A stretch of 36,689 nt of DNA from Gammaproteobacteria bacterium (GTDB lineage: Bacteria > Pseudomonadota > Gammaproteobacteria > Pseudomonadales > Litorivicinaceae), in assembly GCA_002731015.1 (NCBI GenBank), contig PBZM01000044.1, positions 1 through 36,689 on the forward strand, read 5' to 3'. A program made the translations under genes and the position numbers. The notes under the pieces are model-generated. The model saw only the letters and a list, made by a program, of their open reading frames with translations, was not told the origin of the DNA and made no database searches. Below, one piece after another: positions 1 to 10,025 of the stretch (the first letter of the stretch is position 1; each line of letters begins with the position of its first letter).

Positions 1-68
1 AACCGAACTTCAGGATCATGGTAATGCGCCTGAAGAGCGTCGAGAATCCTAACAGGTAAAGTTTTCAA
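1..68 (-). CDS. 5' fragment of a further glycan-locus CDS running off the left edge (TTG start overlapping the stop of the upstream gene; MKTLPVRILDALQAHYHDPEVR...)
   Basis: Open minus-strand frame from TTG (68..66) overlapping the TGA of the 65..1072 CDS as TTGA, open to the window edge; too short to assign a family. Confidence 0.3.
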   Translation of the reverse strand, partial: MKTLPVRILDALQAHYHDPEVR

Positions 69-1072
69 ACCGTGTAACTACTGACTTTCTGGCTGTTCTG
101 ATTACCTTTATCTACGAACCACTCAATGGTGTTCCGCAAACCCCGTTCCAAACCCGCCATTCCTGAAAACTCAGGCCTCCAAGACAGCACATCGGCGGCC
201 TTAGCATTGTCCGCCAAGAGTCGGATGACTTCGCTGTTTTCAGGGCGCAATCTCCTAGCGTCCTCAGATACAGAGACTTCAGCACCCATTAAATCTGCAA
301 TTTTTTTAACCGTGTCGCCTATAGAAATCTCGAAGCCACTACCAATATTAATAACCTGCCCGTCGGCGTTCTCACTCTCGAGCGCACACAAGAACCCACG
401 AACAGTATCTTGAATGTAATTAAAGTCGCGAGTTGGCGACGTTGCCCCTAACTTCAGCTCACTAAAACCAGCATTAATCTGACTAATTATCGTTGGAATT
501 ACAGCTCTGAGTGACTGTCGAGGCCCGTATGTATTAAAGGGTCGAAGAACAGTAACAGGCATTTCAAAGGATGCGTTGAAGGAAAGAGCTAACTGATCGG
601 CCCCTATCTTGGTTGCCGCGTATGGCGACTGCCCCACTAACGGATGATTTTCGGAAATTGGCACAGTCTGCGCAGACCCATAAACTTCACTGGTTGAAGT
701 ATGGATCAACTTACAATGCCCAGAATCGCGAATCGCCTCGCAAATATTTAATGTTCCTTTTACATTGGTATCGACATAAGAGGCAGGAGCGTGATATGAA
801 AATGGGATTGCGATAAGTGCAGCAAGGTGCATAACTGCATCGCAATTTTTTACAGCCGCTTTAATACTAGAGTGGTCCCTTATATCGCCCGCTATAACTT
901 CCATATCTTTTAAGATGTTTGGATCAGCCGAGTCCAACCACCCCCACGAATTCATAGAGTTGTACATTACATAAGCGCGCACGTTATAGCCGTGCCTCAC
1001 CAATGCCTCTGCGAGGTGCGAACCGATGAAACCATCGGCGCCAGTCACAAGCACCTTTTCATTATGTCGCAT
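65..1072 (-). CDS. legB: NAD-dependent 4,6-dehydratase/epimerase, LegB-like (extended SDR)
   Basis: VTGADGFIGSHLAEAL Rossmann motif, YAATK active site, NSWGWLD and AALIAIPFSYHAPASYVDTNVKGTLN typical of LegB-type dehydratases. Confidence 0.82.
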   Translation of the reverse strand: MRHNEKVLVTGADGFIGSHLAEALVRHGYNVRAYVMYNSMNSWGWLDSADPNILKDMEVIAGDIRDHSSIKAAVKNCDAVMHLAALIAIPFSYHAPASYVDTNVKGTLNICEAIRDSGHCKLIHTSTSEVYGSAQTVPISENHPLVGQSPYAATKIGADQLALSFNASFEMPVTVLRPFNTYGPRQSLRAVIPTIISQINAGFSELKLGATSPTRDFNYIQDTVRGFLCALESENADGQVINIGSGFEISIGDTVKKIADLMGAEVSVSEDARRLRPENSEVIRLLADNAKAADVLSWRPEFSGMAGLERGLRNTIEWFVDKGNQNSQKVSSYTV

Positions 1073-1138
1073 CAGGAGATATCATCCTTTGTGTGCAGGT
1101 TAAGCTTCTCTATCCTCACGATATTCTCACACAGCATT

Positions 1139-1275
1139 CTACCTTCTCCCATTCATCACAATGACTTGATCAAAATTGGCTAGTGTTTGCATTCTATGCG
1201 AAACAAACAACACGATCTTACTCGGCATTTTAATTATCAGACATCGCGATCATAAGGTAAGACCAGAGCCGGATT
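1139..1275 (-). pseudogene. Relic of ABC-transporter ATPase C-terminal part (H-loop region)
   Basis: Minus-strand conceptual translation NPALVLPYDRDV**LKMPSKIVLFVSHRMQTLANFDQVIVMNGRR*; the SHRMQTLxxFDQVIVM stretch is the ABC H-loop (switch) region; interrupted by in-frame stops. Confidence 0.6.
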
Positions 1276-1376
1276 GCAGACATCAGAGGCCGATGTTGAC
1301 TTCACAACACCTTTAGATTTGAGTAGGCCAAACCTTCGTCTTTCAATTGAGAAAAGTAGTGCCCTTGAAAACAAAG

Positions 1377-2756
1377 TCACAACCTGAAATCTGTTTCGTT
1401 CGCCGGGAATGCCGATTTTATGTCGAAGATTTTAGCATATGGTTTACCAAATCTTTTTATTCTCTGAATTCCTAAATCAACAAATTCAAGATGTGCGACC
1501 GCAATTACCACCGCGTCATAATGAGATTCTTTTGGAACGTTGATAAATGAATATTTATCGTTATCCCCGATAAAAGTCTCAGGTTTTACGTAAGGATCAT
1601 AAATTTCTATGCTTATTCCCTTACTTTTGAGGTCATCCACCAGTTTAAATACCTTACTGTTTCTAGTATCCGGGCAGTTCTCTTTAAACGTAGCCCCCAT
1701 CACCAAAACTTTCGACTCAGCTATCACAATGGAGCCACATTCCATAATCGAAATTATTTTCGATGCTAGGTAATCAGACATTCGATCATTCAAAGCTCGC
1801 CCAGCCAACAGAACCTGAGGACTGTATCCCAACTCCTCTGCTTTAAAGGTCAAGTAATACGGATCAACTCCAATGCAATGACCACCGACGAGACCGGGAA
1901 CATATTTTGTAAAATTCCATTTCGTAGCGGCTGCGTTTAGCACTGAATGTGTATCTATTCCTAACTTATCGCAGATGATGGCAATTTCGTTCGTCAACGC
2001 GATATTCAAATCGCGTTGTGAGTTTTCTATGACCTTTGCAGCTTCGGCAATTTTAATGGATTGAGCTTTGTGGGTACCCGCGGTGACTATTTGTTTGTAA
2101 AGACGATCAATCACTTCGCTAATGAAGACTGTAGAACCGGAGGTGACTTTGACTACGTCAGCCAGCCTATGTGTCTTATCACCCGGATTAATTCTTTCGG
2201 GACTGTAGCCGCAGAAAAACCTACCGCCCTTTTCTTTCAAATTTTTATCAGCCGGCAAATCATCAGATTCGTAACGCAGGCCAGACAAACGATTCAGAAT
2301 TGGCGCACATACTTCGTCCGTTACACCGGGATAGACCGTTGATTCGTAAATAACGATATCGCCATCATTCAAAAAAGTGCCAATCAGCTCAGTAGCCTTG
2401 ACCAAAGGATCTAAGTCCGGCTTCTTATGCTCAGTTATTGGAGTGGGTACCGCAACGATGTAACAGTTACGGTCAGCCAAAAAAGAAGAATCGTTGGTGA
2501 ATGTGGCGTGGACACAACCACGCAAATCATGTCCGCTAACTTCGCCCGTCGAATCGAAGCCACCTTGCAACTCATCAATACGTATCGAGTCCAAATCAAA
2601 ACCGATCACATCACGATGACATCCAAAGGCTACAGTTAGCGGCAGACCAACATAACCCAATCCAATAACAGCCACCCTTAATTCAGCGAAGACGCTATCA
2701 ATGTATTCATTGTCATAAATCGCAGCCTTCGAGGAATCGCGTACACCCATATTCAC
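1377..2756 (-). CDS. tviB: Nucleotide sugar dehydrogenase, TviB/VipA/WbpO-like (UDP-GlcNAc/GalNAc 6-dehydrogenase family)
   Basis: VAVIGLGYVGLPLTVAFG, YSPERINPGD, GGHCIGVDPYYLTFKAEELGY, KVLVMGATFKENCPDTRNSKV motifs. Confidence 0.88.
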   Translation of the reverse strand: MNMGVRDSSKAAIYDNEYIDSVFAELRVAVIGLGYVGLPLTVAFGCHRDVIGFDLDSIRIDELQGGFDSTGEVSGHDLRGCVHATFTNDSSFLADRNCYIVAVPTPITEHKKPDLDPLVKATELIGTFLNDGDIVIYESTVYPGVTDEVCAPILNRLSGLRYESDDLPADKNLKEKGGRFFCGYSPERINPGDKTHRLADVVKVTSGSTVFISEVIDRLYKQIVTAGTHKAQSIKIAEAAKVIENSQRDLNIALTNEIAIICDKLGIDTHSVLNAAATKWNFTKYVPGLVGGHCIGVDPYYLTFKAEELGYSPQVLLAGRALNDRMSDYLASKIISIMECGSIVIAESKVLVMGATFKENCPDTRNSKVFKLVDDLKSKGISIEIYDPYVKPETFIGDNDKYSFINVPKESHYDAVVIAVAHLEFVDLGIQRIKRFGKPYAKIFDIKSAFPANETDFRL

Positions 2757-2757
2757 A

Positions 2758-4050
2758 CTACTTTTGGGACTTGTCGTAAATTTTTAGAGAAGGGAAATAG
2801 CTCTGAGTTCCAGCTAAAAACGCAGCAACTGAAATCCAGAAAAAGCGACCCTCCACGAAGGCTGAGAAATGTCCGTTAGCAAATCCATTCGCCGCTGTTC
2901 CAAGTAAAACTGAGATCCCTGCCACATAAAAAATTTGCGTTCTTGGAACTTTAGAGAATAACCACCCGCCAAAGGCTAAAATAAAAAAGAAAAGTCCCAA
3001 CAAGCCGTGCTCTGCGGCTATATGTAAATATTGTTGATGAGGATCATCTATCACCTTGCTACGCCAGCCATCTTGACCTGCTACTAATGCGCCATAGTCA
3101 TATTTGTAACCTCCAGCTCCGGATCCTAACAAAGGTTTATTTTCAATTAACGCCAAAGAATTAGTCCACATGACAATCCTTATACCTAAGGAGGTAAGCT
3201 GCTCTGACGTGTATGCGGTCTCAATGTCAGTGAATGCTTTATTTATTTCCCGATTGGTGGTCTCGTTTATAAAAAGCGTTGCGAGAATAATACATACAGC
3301 ACCAAGACCTGCCAGCAGGGGAAGAACTGTTGCCTTGAACTGGCATTTCGCCCAAAAAAAAGCACTATACCCCGAGATTACTACCAGAAATAAGTAGCCA
3401 GACCTTCCAGTTGAAATTAATAAAATATTTGCTACGAATCCTGCTACTAGCAAGAAAAATAAACACCTGCTCATCCAATTAGAATTTTGTAACGCTAACA
3501 ATATGCAGAAAAGTGAACATGCTCCGAACAGCACACCCTGCGTTGCATGATTTTCAAGATAATGCTTAGGGACCCTATCGAGTTCGACAAGATTGAAATA
3601 TCCCAACCAAGTTGCAACCATATATACCGAGCATATTGCCACAACAGTGACCATCAATAGGCGCTTATCAGCATCACGTTCGAACAAGGCGAAGCAAATA
3701 GGTACCAGAATCAGTTTGCGCCAACTCCAAAATTCACCCAGTCTCTCTGCAATTGGGGCTTCACTCCAACTCATTGAAAACGCAACCCAAAACCAAAATA
3801 AAAATACAGCGGATACTCTGACGTCGTTGAATGAAGACAGTACCTTTTTTCGCAATGAAGCATCGTAAAACGTGATGCAGACCAGTAAAACTTCAAAAAG
3901 ATTGGTTAAGGCCCAAGCACGCGTCATTGTGACTACAATTCCAAGTACTAAAAGTCGAGCCCAAAATTCTGATTTAAGCCCATGGCGAGCATTAAATGCA
4001 CTTAAAAGATTCATAGAAATATTAGTACCCAAAAAACAACAGCGTTGCAT
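2758..4050 (-). CDS. O-antigen ligase/polymerase (WaaL/Wzy family) membrane protein
   Basis: Multiple hydrophobic segments plus GSGAGGYKYDYG...DDPHQQYLHIAAEHGLLGLFFFI, typical of the Wzy_C region. Confidence 0.8.
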   Translation of the reverse strand: MQRCCFLGTNISMNLLSAFNARHGLKSEFWARLLVLGIVVTMTRAWALTNLFEVLLVCITFYDASLRKKVLSSFNDVRVSAVFLFWFWVAFSMSWSEAPIAERLGEFWSWRKLILVPICFALFERDADKRLLMVTVVAICSVYMVATWLGYFNLVELDRVPKHYLENHATQGVLFGACSLFCILLALQNSNWMSRCLFFLLVAGFVANILLISTGRSGYLFLVVISGYSAFFWAKCQFKATVLPLLAGLGAVCIILATLFINETTNREINKAFTDIETAYTSEQLTSLGIRIVMWTNSLALIENKPLLGSGAGGYKYDYGALVAGQDGWRSKVIDDPHQQYLHIAAEHGLLGLFFFILAFGGWLFSKVPRTQIFYVAGISVLLGTAANGFANGHFSAFVEGRFFWISVAAFLAGTQSYFPSLKIYDKSQK

Positions 4051-4097
4051 CTAAAGCGCCGCATAACATCAAATTACTAACGTTTACCTAATCAATT

Positions 4098-5096
4098 TCA
4101 TCGATCAGTCAAATCCATAGCTTCGGCAGATAAGATGTCCTCGAAGTATTGAATGGTGAGTAATAAACCTTCTTCAATTTCAACTCGTGGTTTCCAGTCC
4201 AAAAACTTTTTAGCTTTTGTGATGTCAGGCCTTCGTTGCTTTGGATCATCTTGTGGAAGTGCCGCCTTTTTGATTACGGATGAACTCCCGGTCAAATCAA
4301 TTACCAACTCGGCAAGATCAATCATTGCAAGTTCTCTAGGATTCCCGAGATTGATAGGACCAGTCACTTCCTTATCCGTTTTCATGAAGCTCACAAAACT
4401 TTCTATGAGGTCTGTCACGTAACAAAATGAGCGTGTTTGGAGTCCAGAACCATACACTGTTATAGGGTCATTGCTCAGAGCCTGAACAATGAAGTTGCTG
4501 ACGACTCGGCCGTCATTTGGATGCATATTCGGTCCGTAGGTGTTGAAAATGCGGGCTACCTTTATCTCAAGTGAATGCTGACGATTGTAGTCAAAAAATA
4601 AAGTTTCAGCGCACCTTTTGCCTTCATCATAACAAGACCGTCGTCCAATTGGATTGACGGATCCTCTGTATTCCTCGGTCTGAGGATTTTCCTCCGGATC
4701 ACCATAAACCTCAGACGTAGATGCTTGAAAAATTTTCGCACCAGTTCTCTTAGCAAGACCCAGCATGTTGATTGCACCATGAACACTGGTCTTAGTAGTT
4801 TGCACTGGGTCACTTTGATAGTGAATCGGACTCGCCGGACATGCGAGGTTATAGATTTGATCTACCTCGAGATATATTGGGAACGTAACGTCATGACGAA
4901 TGAATTCGAAATTGGGTCGATCCAAGAGACCGGTGATATTTCGTTTGGAGCCTGTATATAGATTATCCAAACAAATTACGTCGTGGCCTTGATCGACCAG
5001 TCGACCACAAAGATGAGAGCCTAAAAAACCTGCACCACCGGTCACCAAAACCCTTTTTGATTCCATATTCAATACTCGATCCATCACCTTCACCAT
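4098..5096 (-). CDS. UDP-glucuronic acid decarboxylase (UDP-xylose synthase), extended SDR
   Basis: [114 protein letters not shown]. Confidence 0.9.
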   Translation of the reverse strand: MVKVMDRVLNMESKRVLVTGGAGFLGSHLCGRLVDQGHDVICLDNLYTGSKRNITGLLDRPNFEFIRHDVTFPIYLEVDQIYNLACPASPIHYQSDPVQTTKTSVHGAINMLGLAKRTGAKIFQASTSEVYGDPEENPQTEEYRGSVNPIGRRSCYDEGKRCAETLFFDYNRQHSLEIKVARIFNTYGPNMHPNDGRVVSNFIVQALSNDPITVYGSGLQTRSFCYVTDLIESFVSFMKTDKEVTGPINLGNPRELAMIDLAELVIDLTGSSSVIKKAALPQDDPKQRRPDITKAKKFLDWKPRVEIEEGLLLTIQYFEDILSAEAMDLTDR

Positions 5097-5809
5097 TTCA
5101 AGAGTCGGGAAAAAAACCGGGGAATTACTTGGCGCCTTAGGCGGTTGTATCGATATTTAGCTTGTAAAAAAAACGGACTGTGCTTCGCACGACTCGAATC
5201 AAGAGACGTACCAAACAAGCCCGTTATTGATCCTTGGGTAGCTAAAGGCTTCGATACGCAATAATGTTTTAGCCCCAAATCTTGATCCATTAATTTTAAC
5301 TGGTGATCTGCTTGTCGATCCACGCTGTTTATATCTAACCATCGGGTCCTTAGTTCACATCCATGCTTATCCACTAAATATGCTTCAGCGGTCGTGAGCG
5401 GCTTCTCAACAAGATACTGTCCATCGGAATCGAAGAACCTAGAATCCAATTTATTATCGGCACCCCCAAGAAAAATTAACCACCCAGGCGGGAGACGTTT
5501 GGTCATATCCAAAATGTGGTTTAGTTCATCAAAAAATGATGCAAATAAAACCACATCATCTTCCAACACCAAAGCGATATCATTACTAGTCTTCAGAAAT
5601 AATTTTTGTGCGTGCAAATGCTTCAATACGTTGGATGCACTTTTTGGTGCGAGAGACCCTCCAACCCTACTCAGATCCGCTTCGTCTAGCTCGTCCGCAT
5701 CATACTGCCAGACATACTCAAACAAGAAACCGAATCGTTCAGCCATTTGTTCGATGTGCTTGTGTCGTTCCGTAAATGACTTTACAGAAATAACGTAGAT
5801 TGGGATCAT
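5090..5809 (-). CDS. Glycosyltransferase family 25 (LPS biosynthesis)
   Basis: [22 protein letters not shown]...; [12 protein letters not shown]; typical GT25 N-terminus and ED(D) motif. Confidence 0.8.
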   Translation of the reverse strand: MIPIYVISVKSFTERHKHIEQMAERFGFLFEYVWQYDADELDEADLSRVGGSLAPKSASNVLKHLHAQKLFLKTSNDIALVLEDDVVLFASFFDELNHILDMTKRLPPGWLIFLGGADNKLDSRFFDSDGQYLVEKPLTTAEAYLVDKHGCELRTRWLDINSVDRQADHQLKLMDQDLGLKHYCVSKPLATQGSITGLFGTSLDSSRAKHSPFFLQAKYRYNRLRRQVIPRFFSRLLKW

Positions 5810-5910
5810 TCAACGAAGGGCCTAGTAAAGAATATCGTTTTAATCACTCGTAACTCGGCGCGGAAAACTAACGTTATGATACCCCAAAAGCGGTTCAGAA
5901 ACTAAATCTT

Positions 5911-6756
5911 ATGCAAAAGAGAGAGCACGTAATCGTAGCTTATGGGCAAGAGCTAGGGTATCAACACGGCGCAAAATTCCAAATTTTGTCAGCGTGGAAA
6001 AGATGGTATTCCCAGCCAGATGTAGGCGTTTGTGTGGTAACCGATAAGCCCGAGCTATTTGAAAAGTACCCTATCAGGACTATTCAGATAACAGAGCAAA
6101 ATGTGCGAGAGTGGAGCCTTAACGGATTACAACACTTCGGAATCAAGCTAAGGGCTTTCGAACACTCCATGCGGACCACAGAAGCGCAAGTCTCTGTGCT
6201 TCTTGATACTGATACCTATTGGATAAAGAATCCAGAGTCATTGGCCAGTGATATCTGCGATGGTCGCGCAATCATGTTTTGTGATGAGGGGACGATCAGT
6301 GGGACGCGGAATGCCAGTATAAATAGGTTCAACGAAGGACTAACAAATCAGTCAGTAGAATGGGGTGAATTAAATTACGAACTCTCCCCAAAATCCCGAA
6401 TGCTTAACTCTTCGATCGTTGGCTTGCATAAAAATAACATAGACATCCTCGTCCAAGCATTTCGTCTCTTTAGCCTACTGGAACCGCTTGTAAACGCCCA
6501 TACCGTTGAACAATTTGCGCTAGGTGAAACTCTTAGAGTTAACAAATTCGATGTAAAGTTTGGGTCAGCATATACCCGAGACTGGTCTAGTATTGGTAGA
6601 AAGAATTACGCCACACCGATTTTGAGGCAATTCTTCGAAAAACACGGCGAAATCGATTTCGAGAACCACCTGGCAAATTTAGACTCAATAGTCATCAGAA
6701 GGCCTCTAAAAACGTTACTTAAACAAAAACTAGCAAGATTTAGGGGCTTAAATTGA
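5911..6756 (+). CDS. Putative glycosyltransferase (GT-A-like, DTDTYW motif), family uncertain
   Basis: Complete ORF in glycan locus; VLLDTDTYWIKNPE resembles the DXD region of GT-A enzymes. Confidence 0.6.
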   Translation: MQKREHVIVAYGQELGYQHGAKFQILSAWKRWYSQPDVGVCVVTDKPELFEKYPIRTIQITEQNVREWSLNGLQHFGIKLRAFEHSMRTTEAQVSVLLDTDTYWIKNPESLASDICDGRAIMFCDEGTISGTRNASINRFNEGLTNQSVEWGELNYELSPKSRMLNSSIVGLHKNNIDILVQAFRLFSLLEPLVNAHTVEQFALGETLRVNKFDVKFGSAYTRDWSSIGRKNYATPILRQFFEKHGEIDFENHLANLDSIVIRRPLKTLLKQKLARFRGLN

Positions 6757-6798
6757 AGAAAATATGCAAGACCATGTGCGGACAATCACACCTTCCCG

Positions 6799-7578
6799 AT
6801 GAATCGTTCTAACATTTCTCTGCTAATCACAACGTTTAACTGGCCAGAAGCGTTGGATCTCGTGCTGCAATCTGTTATGCGGCAGACTTCTTCACCATCG
6901 CAGATCGTCATAGCGGATGATGGTTCTCAGACAGATACCGGGTCTATCGTTTCTCGATATAAAAAGCATCTACCCATAGAAATCACATGGCAACCTGATT
7001 GTGACTTTCGAGCAGCTAGAGCTAGAAATCTAGCCCTATTAAGAACGAAATATGATTACGTTATTTTCGTTGATGGCGACTGTCTATTGCCTCCAAACTT
7101 TGTCCGGAACCACCTAGCGTTAGCCAAACCTGGGAAATTAGTCTCCGGAAATCGATCTTTACTCAGCAGGCATGAAAGCAACCTACTACTTCGTCAAAAA
7201 AGTCAAATAGATACTAAACAGCTGTTTTCTAACTATAAATATAGAGCCATGCCGTTCGGGCCTCTTAGGGACATAGATCCATTTTCTTGGCAGTCGGTCC
7301 GTAGTTGTAACTTCGGCGCGCATACCACTGATATACTAAAAGTTGGTGGATTTGACGAGAGTTACATTGGTTGGGGTCGTGAAGATAGTGATTTTGTGGC
7401 GCGTATGTTGAAAGCCGGAATAACCGTTAGAAGTGGCAGGTTCGCAACATGTGTTGCACACCTCCACCATATGGAACGCCCGCGTGATCAATTTTCTGTA
7501 AATGATGACAGGTTCAAGCAAATGCTTCATGGCACCATGGGTTACCGACCAGCAAAAACTATGATCAAGGCAATATGA
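6799..7578 (+). CDS. Glycosyltransferase family 2
   Basis: SLLITTFNWPEALDLVLQSVMRQTSSPSQIVIADDGS...FVDGDCLLPP...GWGREDSDFVARM. Confidence 0.85.
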   Translation: MNRSNISLLITTFNWPEALDLVLQSVMRQTSSPSQIVIADDGSQTDTGSIVSRYKKHLPIEITWQPDCDFRAARARNLALLRTKYDYVIFVDGDCLLPPNFVRNHLALAKPGKLVSGNRSLLSRHESNLLLRQKSQIDTKQLFSNYKYRAMPFGPLRDIDPFSWQSVRSCNFGAHTTDILKVGGFDESYIGWGREDSDFVARMLKAGITVRSGRFATCVAHLHHMERPRDQFSVNDDRFKQMLHGTMGYRPAKTMIKAI

Positions 7579-8435
7579 AAATATCCGGTTTTACATTCCT
7601 TAGAAACGCAGACATTAACGGATACCCCTTTATTGAGAGTGTCCGGTCTGCCTTACCTCTTGTCGACGAATTTATCTGCGCCGTGGGGCCGAGTATTGAC
7701 GACACTCGAAAAAAAATCGAATCCATTGGTGACCCTAAAATTAGAATTGTTGACACCTATTGGAACGAGAACATGTGCGATAGAGGATTCGTATATGGTC
7801 AACAAAAAATGATCGGACAGTACCAGTGCCAAGGAGATTGGGCGTTTTATCTCGAAGGCGATGAGGTGTTACACGAGGCAGATTTAGAAAAGATTAAACT
7901 ATCACTGGAAACTTATCTCGACGATCATCGAGTAGAAGCTTTTTACTTCGATTTTCTTCATTTTTATGGCACACCGTATCAAACCGGCATTGCAGGATAT
8001 CGTCAGGCGCCCCGCATCATAAGGAATTCAATTAGAACTATTGCTCCTGATGGTTTGTTTTGGGTGGTACTAGACAAAAACAAAAAGGGCCGCTACCCAA
8101 GAGCTCGGCACTCCGGCGCCCATATCTATCACTATGGCCACTGCCGGAACACAAAAAAAATGAGAGAGAAGCTGCGTCAGGTAAGCAAATATTGGGGGGG
8201 GCAACCGCCAGAGTTCCATGGATACGGGAACATAGACATTGCCGAGCTTCGGGACTTTAAATTGCGACACCCAACGGTTATGGCCAAATGGCTCGCAGAA
8301 GAAGCTGAGCATACATTTACCCAAATAAAAAATTACAAACCTACCGTACGAGATAGACGAAACAGGCTGAGGTTCTGGCTCGAACAAAAGCTGGACGTTG
8401 AGATCAGTAAAAAACATTTCAGGGCATTGGATTGA
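7575..8435 (+). CDS. Glycosyltransferase (GT2-like)
   Basis: MKISGFTFLRNADINGYPFIESVRSALPLVDEFICAVGPSIDDTR...WAFYLEGDEVLHEAD; overlaps preceding CDS by 4 bp (ATGA). Confidence 0.75.
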   Translation: MKISGFTFLRNADINGYPFIESVRSALPLVDEFICAVGPSIDDTRKKIESIGDPKIRIVDTYWNENMCDRGFVYGQQKMIGQYQCQGDWAFYLEGDEVLHEADLEKIKLSLETYLDDHRVEAFYFDFLHFYGTPYQTGIAGYRQAPRIIRNSIRTIAPDGLFWVVLDKNKKGRYPRARHSGAHIYHYGHCRNTKKMREKLRQVSKYWGGQPPEFHGYGNIDIAELRDFKLRHPTVMAKWLAEEAEHTFTQIKNYKPTVRDRRNRLRFWLEQKLDVEISKKHFRALD

Positions 8436-9508
8436 ATATTAACCTGCCGCCGGTAATTCATATTGTAAGACGTTTTGGTTGCGTAGGGGGAATGGAATCC
8501 TATGTGTGGAACCTCATCCATGAACTTATCAAACAAGGTTTACATGTCGAGGTAATTTGCGAAGAAACCTTCGGCGAATTTGACTCAAAAATCGTAATCC
8601 ATAGGGTCTCAAAATCGCGCCCCAAGCCTAGATGGAAATCGATGAGACGGTTTAGACAATTGGTAACGCAGTACGTGAATGATAACTTTAAAAGGCGTCA
8701 TGCTTTGATTCATAGTCATGAACGCTCAAACTGTCACCATTTGACAACCTTTCACGGACCACCAATAAAGAGTCCCAAAACATTCTTACGCAGTCTTCTA
8801 ATTAGTCGTCGAATATCGGCTTGGGAACAAATGGAAAAGGACGAGCTTCTCTCTTCTTCCACCACCCAAATACTTGCAGTTTCGACGATCGTTAAAAATC
8901 AATTATTGGATTTATATCCAGAGGTATCAGGCAAACAAATAAACATCGCCCATCCAGGAATTCATCCTCAACCAATAGGTCGAAGTGAATACAATAAAAA
9001 CCCTAAATTGCCTAAAAAATTCGTCTTCGTAGGAAAAGAGTGGAGACGAAAAGGTCTAGATCTGGCAATAGAGATTCTGGAGGCGCTTCAAAATCAATGG
9101 ACTCTTGATGTTTTTGGTCCGTCGAGAGAGGACCTTCCATTACGATTTGTTACTCATCCCTTAGTAAATATCGCAGGGTGGAAAGAGACGATTCCGTGGG
9201 AGGAATATGAGGTCTTGATTCATCCCGCAAGAAAAGAACCTTTCGGGATGGTAGTAGCCGAGGCTCGCTATCATGGAGTCAAGGTTCTCACCTCGTCGAA
9301 AGTAGGTAGTGTGGAGCTTGGCTTTAGAGATCTTGTCGCATTGGAACCTGAATCCCCAATATGTGAGTGGGTAAAAGCGCTAGAGCGATTAACCGCAGAC
9401 GGCGACAAAAGACTATCTGATTGTTTATGGACTTGGTCAGACCTAGCGAGCCTCCACAAAAGCACGTTTTACCCAATAGCATCAAGAGAGTTAACGAAAA
9501 GTAAGTGA
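8432..9508 (+). CDS. Glycosyltransferase family 4 (GT-B)
   Basis: VIHIVRRFGCVGGMESYVWNLIHEL; FVGKEWRRKGLDLAIEIL; LIHPARKEPFGMVVAEARYHGVKVL; TTG start overlapping previous stop. Confidence 0.85.
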   Translation: MNINLPPVIHIVRRFGCVGGMESYVWNLIHELIKQGLHVEVICEETFGEFDSKIVIHRVSKSRPKPRWKSMRRFRQLVTQYVNDNFKRRHALIHSHERSNCHHLTTFHGPPIKSPKTFLRSLLISRRISAWEQMEKDELLSSSTTQILAVSTIVKNQLLDLYPEVSGKQINIAHPGIHPQPIGRSEYNKNPKLPKKFVFVGKEWRRKGLDLAIEILEALQNQWTLDVFGPSREDLPLRFVTHPLVNIAGWKETIPWEEYEVLIHPARKEPFGMVVAEARYHGVKVLTSSKVGSVELGFRDLVALEPESPICEWVKALERLTADGDKRLSDCLWTWSDLASLHKSTFYPIASRELTKSK

Positions 9509-9511
9509 GTT

Positions 9512-9979
9512 GTGATGGAAACCAAAAAAAAATCTTCTCAGATAAGTAAAATCATACTTGTTGGTCTTTCGTCTTGCTTCACCACAAGTACGTTGCTAGC
9601 GATCGATTTTGAATCAATATATTCGAAACACGCTGACCATTGCATGGATCAAATTGCCGAGGAAAATCGAAATTTTTTTGAGCGTTTATTCAGTTCAAAA
9701 AAAATATCTGAGAAGTGCGTTCTCTACAGTGCTAACAAAACCAAAGAGGAATTTGACGCAGCTTTCTTCGAGAAAAAAATCACAGACCAAGAATATAGAC
9801 GAGTACTCAATCTATTCGAAACATTTCAAAATGAGGGCATTTCAGATGACATTAGCAAAATCACGAACAGCGCTGTTGATAGCCAAACAATGATAACAGG
9901 CCAAGGCAATCAGGACCGAGAGACACTTCCCACTGCAAGAGGTTTTAAATCAATAGGACCAAAGGGTACCACAAAATAA
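9512..9979 (+). CDS. Small putative exported protein of unknown function
   Basis: Complete ORF with signal-like N-terminus (KIILVGLSSCFTTSTLLA) at the 3' end of the glycosyltransferase run, followed directly by a terminator. Confidence 0.6.
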   Translation: MMETKKKSSQISKIILVGLSSCFTTSTLLAIDFESIYSKHADHCMDQIAEENRNFFERLFSSKKISEKCVLYSANKTKEEFDAAFFEKKITDQEYRRVLNLFETFQNEGISDDISKITNSAVDSQTMITGQGNQDRETLPTARGFKSIGPKGTTK

Positions 9980-9980
9980 A

Positions 9981-10010
9981 AAAACCCCGGCGAGAAGCCG
10001 GGGTTTTTAA
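9981..10010. terminator. Bidirectional intrinsic terminator between convergent glycan operon and porin
   Basis: AAAACCCCGGC-GAGAA-GCCGGGGTTTTT, perfect stem with A-tract upstream and T-tract downstream. Confidence 0.9.
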
Positions 10011-10025
10011 CAGACTTTCAACTTA

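Noticed and set aside
8060-8536. Small ORFs on both strands (8060..8260, 8070..8417, 8333..8536)
   Set aside because: Embedded in the well-supported GT2-like and GT4 coding frames.
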